From NCBI GenBank assembly GCA_020746875.1, contig JAGTJL010000017.1, forward strand, positions 1,728,095 to 1,792,094: a stretch of DNA of 64,000 bases, written 5' to 3'. Positions 35,130 through 48,889 of this stretch are shown here, in pieces (within the stretch, counting starts at the first letter, position 1; each line of letters opens with the position of its first letter). The notes beneath the pieces are model-generated. The model was not told where the DNA came from. It did not search any database and saw nothing but the letters and a program-made list of their open reading frames with translations. The translations under genes were made by a program, and so were the position numbers. Source of the stretch: Rhexocercosporidium sp. MPI-PUGE-AT-0058 (taxonomy: Eukaryota > Ascomycota > Leotiomycetes > Helotiales).

Positions 35130-38100
35130 ATCGACTAGCTTATTTATTATTTAAAGCACTTATCCTTTATTTATCGATTTCATAATTATATTATCTCGAA
35201 CTTATACGCTTATCTAAAAAATCAGTATTTTAATATTTATAATAAGGCCCGAAATACTATTATTATCGAGTATTTTAACTTAAAGTATAAATAACCGCTT
35301 AATGCCGACTTCTGCTATAAACTAGTAAATCCGAGTCCAGCAGTCGACGGCCTCGTAATCCGTAACGATTTTATATACGGGAATTATAAATTCCTTACGC
35401 TTAATTAGAAATAGTTTTAGGTTTATTAAAATAAAAATTATAAGAATAGCGCTATAAATAATAATAAGTAATAATTAAAAATCTAATTATAAACTTTCTT
35501 TATTAAGCTTAAATCTATTATTTATTATTTTTATATAATTGTATTTAAGGATAAAATTATCAGGGCTAATATTAAGGCCGGACGGCCGAATTATTAATTA
35601 ATTAAAGATATTATAAAATAATAAGCGCACGAGAAGAATTAATAAAAGGAGATATAGAAAATCCTTATTAACGAGGCGGATAAGCACGAGACGATTAACT
35701 GGCTGAAGCGTGCGAAGTAAACTGCTTATTTTAAGGAAAAAGACTTTAATAAGATTTATATCTGCAGTCGAATGCCGGGCCGGGAAGACAACGAGTTACG
35801 GAGATTAACTGCTATTATAAACCGGCTATTCTTTAGCTGTTATATTAATAGCCTGAAGAAGATGCCCCTGATGATCCGGCTGCTGCTAGTTAGCTCTTAT
35901 TACCAGAATATTTATAGCCGGTTATTTGAGCCTTTATAAGAGAAGACGAGTATAAATCGGTATTTAGTTTATTAAAAACGGTTCTTCTGCTATTATCTGA
36001 ACGTTTTATAGCTAAATAAAGCTACGTTATTAAAGAAGTATAAGTTTAGCTTTATTAACGTGCAGAGAAAGAGCCTCGAGCAGTTATAAGAGTATCTGCA
36101 AAATAACGATTAATCGGAAGAAGCTTTAGAAGAAGAGCTGCTTTAAGTATTAATTAGCTTTTAAATACAACGGCTTAATAAGGATCTTTTTATTAATCTT
36201 CTCTGATATTTCGTTAATATTTTAAGAATCGACGGAGAATCTGGGCAATTCAGACCGGCATATTTATTTACGTACGTATTAGCGGAGTTAATATATATCA
36301 GAAAAGTATTATTAACGGAATAAGTTATTCTAATTATAAAGAAAATAAGGATAAAGAATTTAAAAGAGCGTTTTGCCTTAGTATAAAATACTTAATTATA
36401 TAAAGCTACGTATTCTTTTATAAGTTACGTGCTTAATTTACTGCTTTATAATCGGAGGATTACTTAAGAAACTGGCAGCCGATTCATAATATCGTAAAAT
36501 AAGTAAAATAAGCTAATATACTTTATAAGAAAGCTAATTCCGATAAACGATATTCGGAATATAATAGCAGAAATAATAGCTGATATTAAGGATCTATTAT
36601 AAGATTCGCTAATATTTAAAGAAAGTAAGGATATCCGGTTTATTATTTTATTAATTAGTATTAAAGACAATTTAACTTAGATATAATAAGGCAAGTCTTT
36701 TATTTATAATAATAGCCTTATTAAGAAAGAGGTGGAAATGCTAGAAGATTTTATTAATAGACGGCGAAAGCGGGAGTTTTTAGATAAGAATAATTAATAA
36801 AAATAAGCTCGTATTCAGAAATATCTAAAATTAATAAAGAAGTTTAAAAAACTTTTCTTATTATTAATATATTTTACCGGAAGTTAGCCTAGCCGGAGGA
36901 AAGAGATTACCGGCTTACGCCTTATTAATAATATTAACCGGGACCGGAATATCTTTATTATTAATAGAGAAGTAATATTAGTTATTTAATATTATAAATC
37001 CTTAGCTTATTTTAATTCTCTTAAAGTTATTTTACGCTTCTTGCCCGAGCGTTTTAAGTAGCTAATAATAATATATATAATATATATCCGGCTATTAATT
37101 AATTGCTAAAAAGCAGACTGCTAAGTATTATATAATAAAATGAATTTATTAAGTGATTTTATCTGATATAATAAGATTAGGTTATAAGATAGCAGCTGTA
37201 TATTTGGAGTTATAGCTAAATAGATTCATTATTATATAAGCCGGCGGATCACGCTTTAGGACTAGCGGCATATTGCGATTATTATTAGTAAGAAGCTCGC
37301 TTATTAGCGGGGAGCTCTTAAGGCTGATTTTGAAGACGGTAATGCCGGCGATAATAAAAAGTATTACGAAATCCCGGATGATTTAATAGCCGGTTATATT
37401 AGTTAGATTATAGTTAATTACGGTATAATTATTAATATATTTAAGCGTTTAATAGCCGATTCCTTTAAGATCTTTAAGTAAGTCAGTTACCGGTAATATA
37501 CGTTCTTTAAGCTTGCTAAGTAATTATTATTATAATTAGCTCTAAAGAGAAAGGGTATAACGGACGTAAAAGAATTAATACTTTTAAAGCGGCTTAAGGT
37601 TTTACGTTTTAAGAAGCCAGATTTAAAGGTCGGGAAGGATTAGCTTATTTTGCAAGTTTTACGGATAATATTACAAGATAATTATACTTAATTCCGGATT
37701 ATATAATAAGAAGAGGTTATACGATTAGCAATTATAAAAGAGATTTTATTAATTATTATCTTATTAATTAATAAAAGGAAAAGCTTGATCTTTATAATAC
37801 CGGTTATATTATCCGAGTCCGGGATAATTATTATTATAATATTATATATTAAATTAAAAAAGCAGTTAATTACTTATTATATTAACGCCGGCTTAAACTA
37901 TAAGTATTAGCCTGAAGCGCGCGATTCCTGGCTCCGGATAATATTAGTATTAGCAGAAATAGTTTTAAGTAACGATTTCTTATAATAAGCTGTAGATTTG
38001 CGTATTCGAGGGGAGCTCGATCGGGTAGTTATTAACGAATATTATCTGACGTTTATTATTACTAACGAGTACCAGAAGAAGCTTCGAGGATTAATATTTT

Positions 38101-39400
38101 TGCGTAATTTAAGCTGCTTATTTATATTCTTAATTAAGATTTTATTATTATTTTATTAACGAGAATTTAAAGAAATTATATAATTGCAAAACTTTTTTTA
38201 TATTTGCGCGTTTAATTATTACGTTAATATTTAGTATTTTATGCTCCGAGTCCGAAGTAAGCAAGGGTTAATAAAAGCTAAAAAGCTAGTCGATGCTCGG
38301 CTTAAGAATCTGGCGCCGAGGAAGAAGGGCGTGATTTATTATATTAATTATATTAAATATAAAATATTAGCTCGGCAGTTAAGCTATTATTATTATTATA
38401 AGAATCTTAAGGATAGTAATACTTATTTTCTCGTTTAACGGAAAGCTGGTTTTTAAGCTTAATTTCAGGGTGAAATCTCTTATATTATAATTATAATTGC
38501 TTTTAAGATAAGGATCGATATGCTAGGTATTATATATATTATTTACTTCGAAGCTCCGTATAATATTATTAATTATATTTAAGAAGCTGGACGTGCCGGG
38601 AAAGCTAAGAAGCGGGTTACGGCCGTGATTATTATCGAGAACAAAAATTAATTAATAAAAGACCTAAAGAAAAACAGCAGCTTCGAGCTAAAAACGCGTG
38701 AAATGAATAGCTTAATCCGGATATAAAGCTATTAGCGTAATATCTTCGGCCGGTACTTAGATAACGACTTGCGGAATTGTAAAAGGATCGATGCCGTTTT
38801 ATATAATAATTATTAATAAGAGGAATTATTCTGGAAAAGTAAGCTCTTCTTTTAAGGCTTAATTATATCTTAAGCATATGAATAGAAGATTGCATGTAAG
38901 CTAGAACAGATAGAAGCGGCGCTCGAAGAAGTAAAGGAGCTAGAGCGGTAAAAGTATTAAATCTGCTAGATATTTAAAGGGCTCGGTAAAGGCGCTTAAT
39001 ATAAGTAGACCGAATACTCTGAGATCGAAGAATGCTTATTCTTTTACGGTTATATAGATTTTTAATAAAAGATTAATTACCGGCGGGATTTATAAGCGCA
39101 GTTCTTTAGCTATTTCTATTATTATATCTCGCAAAAGCTTTACTCGGACGGTTATAAGTTTAAAAGAGCTACTTATAAGTAAAAGCACGTAATAATACCG
39201 GTAACGTTAATAGTTTATATAAAGAAAAAGCTTTAGAGTTAAATATAAGAGCTTATTAAACGGGAATTAGCTAAGGAGAAAGAATATATAACGTAATTAG
39301 AACGGAAGTATAATAAGCTAATATATAAATATAAGATGATTAATATTATAATAATATTTGATTTAATAGTAAAATAACGTATAAAAACTAAGGTAAATAA
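35130..39400 (+). pseudogene. F1b recombinase-like and RecQ helicase relic
   Basis: Same order as copy a, and in places less frameshifted. Box with x-L-x-D-Q-R-H-I-A-I-I-I near 37255-37300 is followed by D-D-L-x-A-G-Y-x-S...N-Y-G at about 37380-37430 and V-S-Y-R near 37480. Helicase sequence runs about 37600-38650. The only long open run, 38241-38438, is in the helicase frame (65 codons, ending K-D-S-N-T-Y-F-L-V) and covers the start of the C-terminal RecA-like domain. It is followed near 38520-38620 by I-D-M-L-G-I and Q-E-A-G-R-A-G-K-A, the motif V and VI positions. The C-terminal F-Y-G-Y-I-D block is near 39040. The 38241-38438 frame is a relic and not a separate gene. Confidence 0.72.
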
Positions 39401-41188
39401 TAATATTAATAATAATTTGTAATTTAATATTAGTTTCTAAGTTAAGTTAAGATATCTAATATTAAAGAAAAACCTTTAATATAAATAGCTTTAATACTAA
39501 AAACCCTAAGATATAAATTTTAGTAATTATATAACTTAATCTAATTAAGTTTAAAATAAATATTAAAAATATATAATATAAAACTAATATATAAGGCAGA
39601 AGTATTATATAATTTAAAAATATAAATATATTATTTTACAGTTATATTAATATTAGAATAATTATAATAAATAAAAAAAATATATATATATTATATTAAG
39701 ATTATATATTAACTTTAATTTCAATTCTAAGGGTTTAAAATAAAAATAAAATATAAGGTTAAAAAAAGAAAGCGTAATTAATTCCGAAATAATATTTAAT
39801 ATTAAGAATAAATAATATAAAATTAATAAGAAAAACTTAAAGTTATAAAATTAAAATAAATAAGATTTAAAGTTTTAAGATTAATTAAAGATAAGAATTA
39901 AGTTTAAAGTATTGAAAATTATAAATAAGAGCGAAGCTAAGGTTAAAAACTTATTATAAAAGTAATATAAAAGGAAAAAAAATTAATTTATTTAATTTAA
40001 TTAAGATTTAATTTAATTCGATTTAATTAAGAATTATATATTATTAAATAATAAACTTGGGAATAAAGGATAATTTAAGTAATTAAATAATTATATAATA
40101 AATAAATTAATAAATTAATAAGATAATAAAAGCAAGAACTAAGAAACTAATTATAAATTAAACTAAATACTTTATTTATATAATTTAAAATTAAATTATT
40201 AATAGAAGATTTTAAGTTATTTATTAATATAAATAATAAAATAATATATTATATTATTTTAATAAGCTTAAATTATTGATTTATAAGTTAAGGAATATTA
40301 TATATTATTAATATATTATTAATTTTAAGACGGAATTTAATATTTAATAATGAATAATTCTTATAATAAATAACTCTTATTATAATTACGGTTTTTATCG
40401 GTTTTTATTAGTTATATACGATACTATTATTAAGTCTGATAAATCCGAATTAATTAATTTAATTATAATTAAATTAATTTAAACTTAATTTAATTTGATT
40501 AAGTGATTTTAATTAAATCAAATTAAATTATTTATCGCGTTATACTAAAGTATTATAAAGTATTATAATAAAGTTTATAATTAATAAAATATTTTTTCAA
40601 AGTAAGATTAGAATATAATAAAGTTATAATAAATTATTTAAAAAAAAGAAATAAAAAATATTACAGCTAATCAGAGATTAATATAATAGCTAATTATAAG
40701 TAACGCAATCTCAAGTCTATTATACTTAAGCTTAAGACTACGCTTAATATTAAGAAAGAAAGATAAAGAGAAAAATAGAGCTTTTTATAAGAAAGAGCTT
40801 AAGTATAAATATAAGAAAAGCCTTTTTTAGCGCGGTAGCTATTCTTTATTTTCTATTTTTTAATTATTTATTAATAAGTCGTCTTTTATTTACGTATTAT
40901 TATAATAAAAAAATTAAAAGAAAATTAAAATAAGTTTTATTATTAAAGATAATATTATAAATTTTATAATATAAAAGTATAATTTAGAAGAAAGAGAATT
41001 TAATAAATATATATATATATATTTAAAAATAAATTAATAATTTAATAAAGAAAGTTAATAAAATTAAAGTTAAAAAAGGATAATTTAAAACAGATAAATA
41101 ATTTCTTAAAAAAGTATAATATATAAAATATAATTATAAAAAAAAAAAAAAAAAGTAATAAAGTTAATATAAATAATAAAGTTAATTC

Positions 41189-41690
41189 TGTCCCTAATTT
41201 CCAGCTTTTCCTTTAAGGAATCATAGCAAAAATACGCGAAAGCTTTGACTAGTAGTCCTTATATAATAGACGAAAAATATATATAATAAACAATTTTTAT
41301 TAGCTTTATTAATAAATAAAATTTAGCGCAATAACCTTTATTCCCTTATCAAAAATTGTTCGTGATTTTAAAACCGCTTATTATCTTACCTTTTTTATAT
41401 ATATAACTTTTAATTATTATATATTATTTTAAGAATTAACTTTAATATAATCTCTGATTAAATTTTAATTTATTTTAACTTATACTTATACTTTTTTTTT
41501 ATTTTAGATAATCACGTTACTTTAATATATCTTTATTAATTACTTCCCCTTTTCGAGTATTCTCTCCTTACTTACATTAATCCCCTTATCTTAATACTAA
41601 TTAACTTTATAAATAATAATCTAAATATTCAATTATTTTATAAGTTTTTATTTATAAAATAATTAACTTAAATTCTATTCTTATTATACG
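41189..41690. other. AT-rich spacer between F1b and F4
   Basis: The first 200 bases contain several CpA and TpG sites and are less RIPed than the neighbours; the rest is AT-rich. No gene was seen. Confidence 0.4.
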
Positions 41691-44600
41691 TTATTAGAGT
41701 TATATCCTTTACTTTCCACATTCGCAAGAGCCAAAATATAATTATATTCAGAAGCTCTTTACCTCTTTCGATTTATAAAAGAAATAACCTTTTCAATTAT
41801 TAATCGAGACGCATTATCCTTATAATTCATCTTATCTTAACCTAAATTACAATATATATAAAAATTACTTGTATCTAATACTGAAAAACGTCTTACTTGC
41901 TTCCAAGCCTCTTGCTTAAAACCTCGATTAAGTCATTCATATTAGCCGCTTCTCGAACCTTATAAGCCCTAAAAATATCTTTCAGCTTCTCGACCTTCTA
42001 ACTTAATATTACTATATCTTTTATAATATCATTCTATATATAACTCGCCTTCTTATATAATATAAGAGTTACCTTATACGGTATATAATACCTTTAATAT
42101 AGCCCTAATTTAAATACCTTCCGCCTTATTATTACTACCTTCATCTTCTGCTTTTTATACATCAACTGCTTCGCGTCGTAATTATCGTATCTAATCTACG
42201 GATGCGTCGCTTTCTTCGTATTTCCCTGCAACTAATACCATAAGCACTTCGTTATTATTCTTCCTTTTCTTAATAATTCCTTTATTATACTCGCGGTCTC
42301 GCTTATTATCTTCCTATTCACCTTTATTAATAACTAACTTTTTATTACCCTAGCGTACGCCGAATCATTTATTTACGTTATTACAGAAACTAAGCTAAAT
42401 AACTTCTATACTTATATAAGCCAAAAACCTCGCCGTTTTAAATATAAACTTATAATTATTCTTTCATTTACAAGCCTTATCTTACTTAATAACTCTATAT
42501 CATCTTCGATCTTAATCCCTTAAGCTTTAATAATCTGCGAACCTTCTTACTTCATAACTAGCGCATCCCTTCGCCTTAATCCACTTCTTATACTTAAACC
42601 CCTCGATGCCTATTTATTTATAAGCTCAGGTATCTCTGGAATTCTCGAAGGCGAGGCGATAATACGCGGAGATCCTTTTATTATATAAGATAAGCTTGAA
42701 ATTATAATATTTACTTTCGAGGACGAGCTATTATAACGATATCCTTTATTATTTCTAGTTATATCTACTAATATTAAATTTAATATTATCGGCTTTAAAA
42801 ACGCCGCATAAGTATTGATTTAATTATAATTCCTTTTTAACGAATTAAATTATTTGGCTGAAAGTATCGCTACCGACGTCGCGAATATACTAGACTTATT
42901 ATATTAAAGAAATACCTAATCTGCGCCTCGAGGAGTATCTGTATTTAATTGCGGCTTTTTAGTAAACGGGGTCGAAGGTTCTATCGTACGCGTATTAAAA
43001 TCTTAAGCTTCGTAATTATCGCACTTTATATCTCCTTCCTTATACTACCTCAGATTTCCGTTTATATATGCCGATAAAATCCGTCTCTTATACTCTTCCG
43101 TTTATATTAGTTCTCTTATTTCCTTCGCTCTCGGCCTTTAATTAATTCTCAGTTTTCTCTAATTATTTTCCGAAATAATTAAGATCGAATCTGTTACGTT
43201 ATTATTCCGGCCAGCTCGTCTTGCTTATTAATAATAATCTGGAATCCTAAACGCCCTCGTAATATATACTATTACTATTACTCTCAAATTCAGTCCCTCG
43301 CTAGCCGCCGTTATCGCCATTATTATTTGCTTATTAGCCCCTTAGAAACCCGTTATTATCTTATCTTTATCGCTTAAAAATAAGTTTTCGTAGAAAAACC
43401 CAATACTTAACGCTTTTATTAATCTCTTTCCAAAAGCTTTCCCTATTATATATACTAAGACTTTCGACGCTAATCCTGCTTCCCCCCAGATCCTCTTTAC
43501 TTTATCTTTATACTCCGTATTATCTTTCACTACTCGAACCTGATAACGCAAGTTTCCCTTTACAGTTTCTTCTATTACTTCCTTCACTTAACTCGGCTCC
43601 ATATTCACTTAATCGTATATTATTACCCGCATCTCTCTTAAGAGCGTCGCAAACAAGAAAACCTTTTATATAATATATTTACCGAAGACGCCGGATTCTT
43701 TAAATAAATCACTTACTATCTCTTAAATTAGTCGCTATTTTATATCCATTACTAAGTAATAACATTCGTCGAAAACTACCTTTTCTAATAGTTATCGTTC
43801 CATTATTAACCGAATCTATCCTTCAAAATAATTAATTATAATTACCTCGGGAACTGCAAATACTACATTCGCATAAGGTATTATATTAGCGGTAAGCACG
43901 TCGGCCGATATACTTAAGTCTTGATAATGCTTTATAACTTCCTGCCGCAAAGTAATATACGGCATAAATATAAGAATCACTTTGCTAGGGCTTAAGCTCG
44001 CCGGAATTATATATACGAGAGTCTTCCTTGCCCTAATTAAAGCCACTCATATAATATTTCGTTTTATCTCCATTATTACTTCTACTACTTCCTGCTGCGC
44101 TACCGTTCGAAAACTTATCGAGCCGTATAATTGCTTCAGCTTTTACTGCATTTTAACTTTTTGCGATTATTCTTTATAAATAAAAATCTGAAATAACTCC
44201 GCGCTCGCCGCAGCTTCTTTCCAGATTTTAATCTGTAAAAGAGTTAATTGAAATTCGTTCAGCACCTTTCGTAATACTAATTTCACGCTACTAAGATCTC
44301 TGGAATAAAAGACCTGAATATAAATCTTTAATATTAATTTATTATCAAACGACTAAAACGAGGTTCTAGAACCTTCTCGCTTAAACCCTTAGAATACATA
44401 TTAGCGTCTCGATATTCCGCGGAAGGCATCAATCGTCTTTGAATTTAAATCTATTAAGTTATTTATTTAAAGCGCGTAATAATACTTTTTTACTTCTTTA
44501 TTATAGCTTGACTGCAGGATATAAGCGTCGATACCGGCTGTATAACCCGTTCGCATAAACCTCTTATTAAGCGCGATTATTACTTAACGTTAAGCTTGCT

Positions 44601-46700
44601 CGTATAACTTAACCCTCATCCGGGCCTTCGATTCGGCCTTAAGCATTGCCGTTAATTCGTTTAATAATTAGACTTTATTTCTGTCTTAAAATAGAAAGCT
44701 AAAGAAAAGCAAGCGATTCTCTTTCTTTATTATCGCCTGAATCGCGATTCAAAATAGAATAACTATTAAGATTTACGCTATTATAATCCGATTTACTTGC
44801 TCCGGCAAAAATCTTATAATTATAATTAACGTCTCCTTTAACGCGTCTACTTTATTATACGTATTAACGATTATAACCAGATTCTGCATTAATATAATAC
44901 TTCGATAATCCGTCTAATCGTTTACTTAACGTATAAAGAATAATTCCTGCATTCTTGCCGTTAGCCCTCTTATTAAGTACATTATTATTATTAATTATCG
45001 GAAGTAAGCCGTATATCTTTTAATCCATGATTTCTTCGCCTTTTTTAGCGTCAGTATATTATACAGCCTCGTAAGTATTAACTTATTTACTTTATATATT
45101 TCGCTTCCCCCTTGCAGCTAATCGTATCTCTTATACTATTATTTTTCCTATCGGGTAGTTTTTAGCCGCATTCAAGGCCACCTTTCACTTATTAGCTGCT
45201 CTTATATACCCGGGCTCGTTGTTATATATATCTAAGAAGCATTCCCCTTTCTTATTCTATATTAAATTATCCTTAAATTTGTTTAGTATATACTCCTCGA
45301 GGAACGACGTATTACGGAAAACTAACTCGGATAGTAGCTTTTCTTTTAAATCCTTAAATAAGCTTATTAACCTCTCTTTTATTATATTTAATTTCAGGTC
45401 GTCTCCCTTATATTACAGCGAACAGGAATCCTCTTTTTAAGTAATAACTGGATTCCCGTACTAATCGCCCTCCGCTGCTTTAGTATAATTCCGTAGCTAT
45501 TACATATAATTGAACATAATATAAGAGTCTTTATAAATATATTTCTTATAATACGCCTCTGCCGTAATAATCTTTATAATTAGATCCTGGCGAATCCAAT
45601 TAGCTATCGACATAAAGCGTACGTAATAAGCCAACGGCAATAAGGTATATCGAAATTCTACAGCCGTCTTTCATCGTATCTCTTATATATAAAAACCATT
45701 TACTAATATCTAATATATTATCGGCGATAAAAACGCGCTTCTAATTACTTTCTGATTAATTAAAGTTAAGCTGAGATTCAGCATAGCTTCTTCTTTAGCC
45801 GAGTCGTCCTCCGCCGCTAATAGCGTTTATAATAATACTTCTTATTTATTATCAAACTTCAACCTAAACCGCTTTTCTTGTAAAAGTAACTTAAAAAAGA
45901 AGCTAATAAGCTTTTATTATACTTTAATATACGTAATTAATATATTATCGCCGACCTTTTTTATAAGCTTCTCGCTCAAATTATTATCGATACTGCGGAA
46001 TATCTATTTAATATATTCTTCGAGCTCGTGAAATTAATTATAAACCCGGTTAATTAAGCGTTAAATACTTTAAACTACTTATTAGATAATTTCCGAGTCT
46101 TCGGAATGCGTAATAATTACTAGTCTCGCGATCTTCCTAATATCGCGGCTTTCGTAAAATCGGGCTTAACCGGTCTTCTTATCTTACTTCGTTATATACT
46201 TATTATTAATATTTATAAAAACTATTTAAGCTGCTAATTATCGCTCGTGCTAGTATCTCGCTATTACTTTTTCAAGCTCGTTCAATTCCGGAGCCGTTCC
46301 CGCTCTTATTCTACGCCCTTTTTCGATTAGAAAATATATTATTAAGTTGCCGAATATATATTATATTAAAATCGCAATCGCAATCAGGCGCTTCTTCTTA
46401 ATACTATGCTTTTCCTTAACGTATTTCTTGAATTAAGAATCGTTTTCTATTATTTAATAATAATTTATAATAAAGTATTTCTATCTTAAGTTTATTGGAA
46501 AGTATAATACTAGTCTTTATATAAGTCTTACCTAAAACTGCCTTTTTTTATCGGTCGGTAATATAATATTTATATACTCGTCGCTTATTTCCAGCTCCTT
46601 TCGCCGTTTAATTAAAATATCTTAATACGCAGATATCAAGTGCCGACCGCGTTAATTAAGATTAATACTAATTCTGTACTTCAAACAGAATAATATACGG
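41691..46700 (-). pseudogene. F4 recombinase-like and RecQ helicase relic, minus strand
   Basis: On the minus strand, from right to left. A recombinase-like tail at about 44560-44470 reads R-T-G-Y-T-A-G-I-D-A-Y then S-Y-N-K-E-V-K-K-Y-Y-Y-A-L. At about 44415-44380 G-I-S-R-R-x-Y-V-F-x-G-F is the W-H-x-F-like block. Helicase motif I, A-R-K-T-L-V-Y, is near 44030 in an open run (43816-44046). Motif II reads V-V-F-D-E-C-Y at about 43780-43755. A second open run (43342-43587) covers the middle of the C-terminal helicase domain. T-A-A-S-E-G-L-N and A-R-R-A-G-R-N (about 43310-43200) are motifs V and VI. R-R-I-L-S-A-Y-I-N-G-N-L then K-C-D-N-Y at about 43100-43000 is the RecQ zinc-binding region, with one Cys now Tyr. 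A C-terminal tail continues to about 41.7 kb. CpA loss is less complete than in F1. Confidence 0.72.
44174..44239. repeat. Inverted-pair hairpin, copy 1
   Basis: Left arm TATAAATAAAAATCTG (to 44190) and right arm CAGATTTTAATCTGTAAA (44222-44239) face each other across about 31 bases. This copy lies between the recombinase-like and helicase parts of F4. Confidence 0.6.
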
Positions 46701-48889
46701 CGCTATAAGCATAACTAAAAGACTTCAGTCGTATTTATTATTATTTTACGAATTTAATTTATTAGTTTTTTATAAGTATATTTTAAATATATTTCTTAAT
46801 ACGATTTTCGTCTTATATAACTTTTTATAAACAAAGAACCTCCTTCCCGTTTATTCACTCTTTTATCTAAACCTCTTATTACGATCGCCTTCTTCCGATC
46901 TCCAGAAAATTCTCACTTAATTAGAAATCTTACGCTTATCTCTGCTTCTTATTCTTAATAAACCTTATTTTTGAAATTAAATATTTCCCGTTATTAATCT
47001 GCTCATTTCTACTTATTCTACTAATCTTACTTACGCTATCCTAATAATTAGCATATACTCGTCCAGAACTTAAGCTTTTAAATTAATTATTATAAATAAA
47101 AATCTGGAAAGCAAGATTAATTCCAAATCCAAATCCCTTCCGACCTTATATTACGTATATTAAAATCAACGCCGTTATTCTATAAAACTATCCGTTTATA
47201 TCGATTTAAATTCATAATCCGCTTTTAGCGATAAATAATAAAATCACATAATTTCTACTTCTTTAGATAAAAATCTGTAATTCTACGCTTAATAGCTTAT
47301 TACAGGTTTTTATTTATATAGACTAGAATCAGCTTATAGATTATTATTTATAATACTTATATCTATTCCGGTCGATTAAAGAATACTTCTTCTGATTATA
47401 ATCTAAATAAGTATTAAGTGAAATGCCTTATAATCAGGGCCTTACTACTAATACTGAAGCTCGATTTTTAAAAGGAAGATCGATAATTTTATTTAATTTT
47501 CTTACTTTTACTTATTAGATATTAAAATTAAAATATATTTTATTTAATACTTTATTAAATAAGAATTATACTTTCTTCGCTTTTCTTCTATCTCTGGCAT
47601 TTACTTCCTAATATAATCATAATTAATTATATTTCTTATAATTCCTTTTCTTAACGCGAGGCTTAATCTTACCTGCTTTATCTTATCTCTTATCGAAAGA
47701 AACTTTAAGTAATTATATTAAGAACTATAAGTAAAATTTAGCATCCGGCTCATTCAGCTATTATTATCATATTATCCCCAGGAAACCACCCGTCTTTATA
47801 AGTAATTAAATTTTTATACGTATAATCATACCGTTTTAGTTACTTGCTTTTTATTAAATATATATTCTTATCCTGCTATATTATTTGTTTTCAAATATAA
47901 TAAATAATCAGCCTTATTATTACTCCTTATATATACTTCTGTTAAATTAATACTTCTTTTTTCCAGTTAATAAACATTTATCTTTATATATATAATAAGA
48001 TTATATTTACTATAAATAAAAACTTGCTTTATTCATATATACTGCCGTGCACGTAATAGCGTAATAAGCGAACGTTCCGTCAACTATAATAACGCTAGTC
48101 CTCTTTAGTATTAACGACCCTTTTATATCTCCCTTCTCCTTAATCTTCAATATCTCTCTTCTTCTTTAACTTTTATAATTATTCTCTTTCTTCGATCTTA
48201 ATTATTAATCGTTTATATTAATTGCAATTCTCTTCGCTACTCTCACTTTAACTATTCTACGCTTTATAATCATATTTCTAATATATTTAATCTTTTAATC
48301 TGCCTCTTACTTTATCTTAGAACTTTATATTTCGCTTAATTTAAGCACTGCTATATAGCAAATAATAGCTAATTTATTTCCTGTAATTTTGCTTTCTCTT
48401 ATTATATAAGTCAGTTTTAACGCGTTTCTATAGATAAGTTTATTATTACGGTCCACGAGCTTAGCTTTAATTACTTCTTTTATATACTATCTCAAACGAT
48501 CGCGATATTATATAAATCTATACTTATTCGCGATATTCTTTAATCGCGAAAAGCATTATTTAGCATATTTAGCGCGTTTCCTGGCGTTTTCTTTACCTAA
48601 AATATATATCTCTTTATATACTTTCATTTTCAAAATTTATTTTAATAATATAAGTAAATATCAGCTAATCCCGTTATATTAAAAGTTTTTATCTATAATT
48701 AGCTTCCGCTTTTATAAGTTTTTATTTACATAAATATAATAATTAACTCTAGACTTCCCGCCGAAATTCCCGAATCCTCTTAGCCGGAGAATAGTATCCA
48801 CGAACCCATACCTGAGCCGCGCTATTTACTTCCCGCATCCCGCTTAACGAATCCTCTCTTAGATACCGAATTATTTATTAATAAAGATT
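46701..48889. other. AT-rich region between F4 and F5
   Basis: RIPed sequence, with a GC-richer, less mutated patch at 48770-48850 that may be a 5' end shared by the divergent F4 and F5 relics. It holds scattered copies of the AAAAATCTG/AAAAACTTG motif (47091, 48011, 48682, 48714). The N-terminus of F4 may extend here, but I could not follow it. Confidence 0.35.
47265..47318. repeat. Inverted-pair hairpin, copy 2
   Basis: Arms AGATAAAAATCTGTAA (47265-47280) and TTACAGGTTTTTATTTATA (47300-47318) are inverted repeats separated by 19 bases. Confidence 0.7.

Larger units (their letters stand above)
34778..41188 (+). mobile_element. Helicase element family F1, copy b
   Basis: This is the second copy of F1 in the same orientation, about 14.8 kb from the first. 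It starts at CTTAACCGCGAGGCC and ends near AAAGTTAATTCTG, where it joins unmutated-looking sequence. It interrupts or abuts F3. It is about 130 bp longer than copy a because of scattered small indels. Confidence 0.8.

Noticed and set aside
36464..36670. Minus-strand frame of 68 codons
   Set aside because: It is antisense to the F1b relic and of low-complexity I/S/L composition.
43982..45440. + strand frames at 43982-44179 and 45219-45440
   Set aside because: They are antisense to the F4 helicase relic, whose minus-strand motifs are clear.
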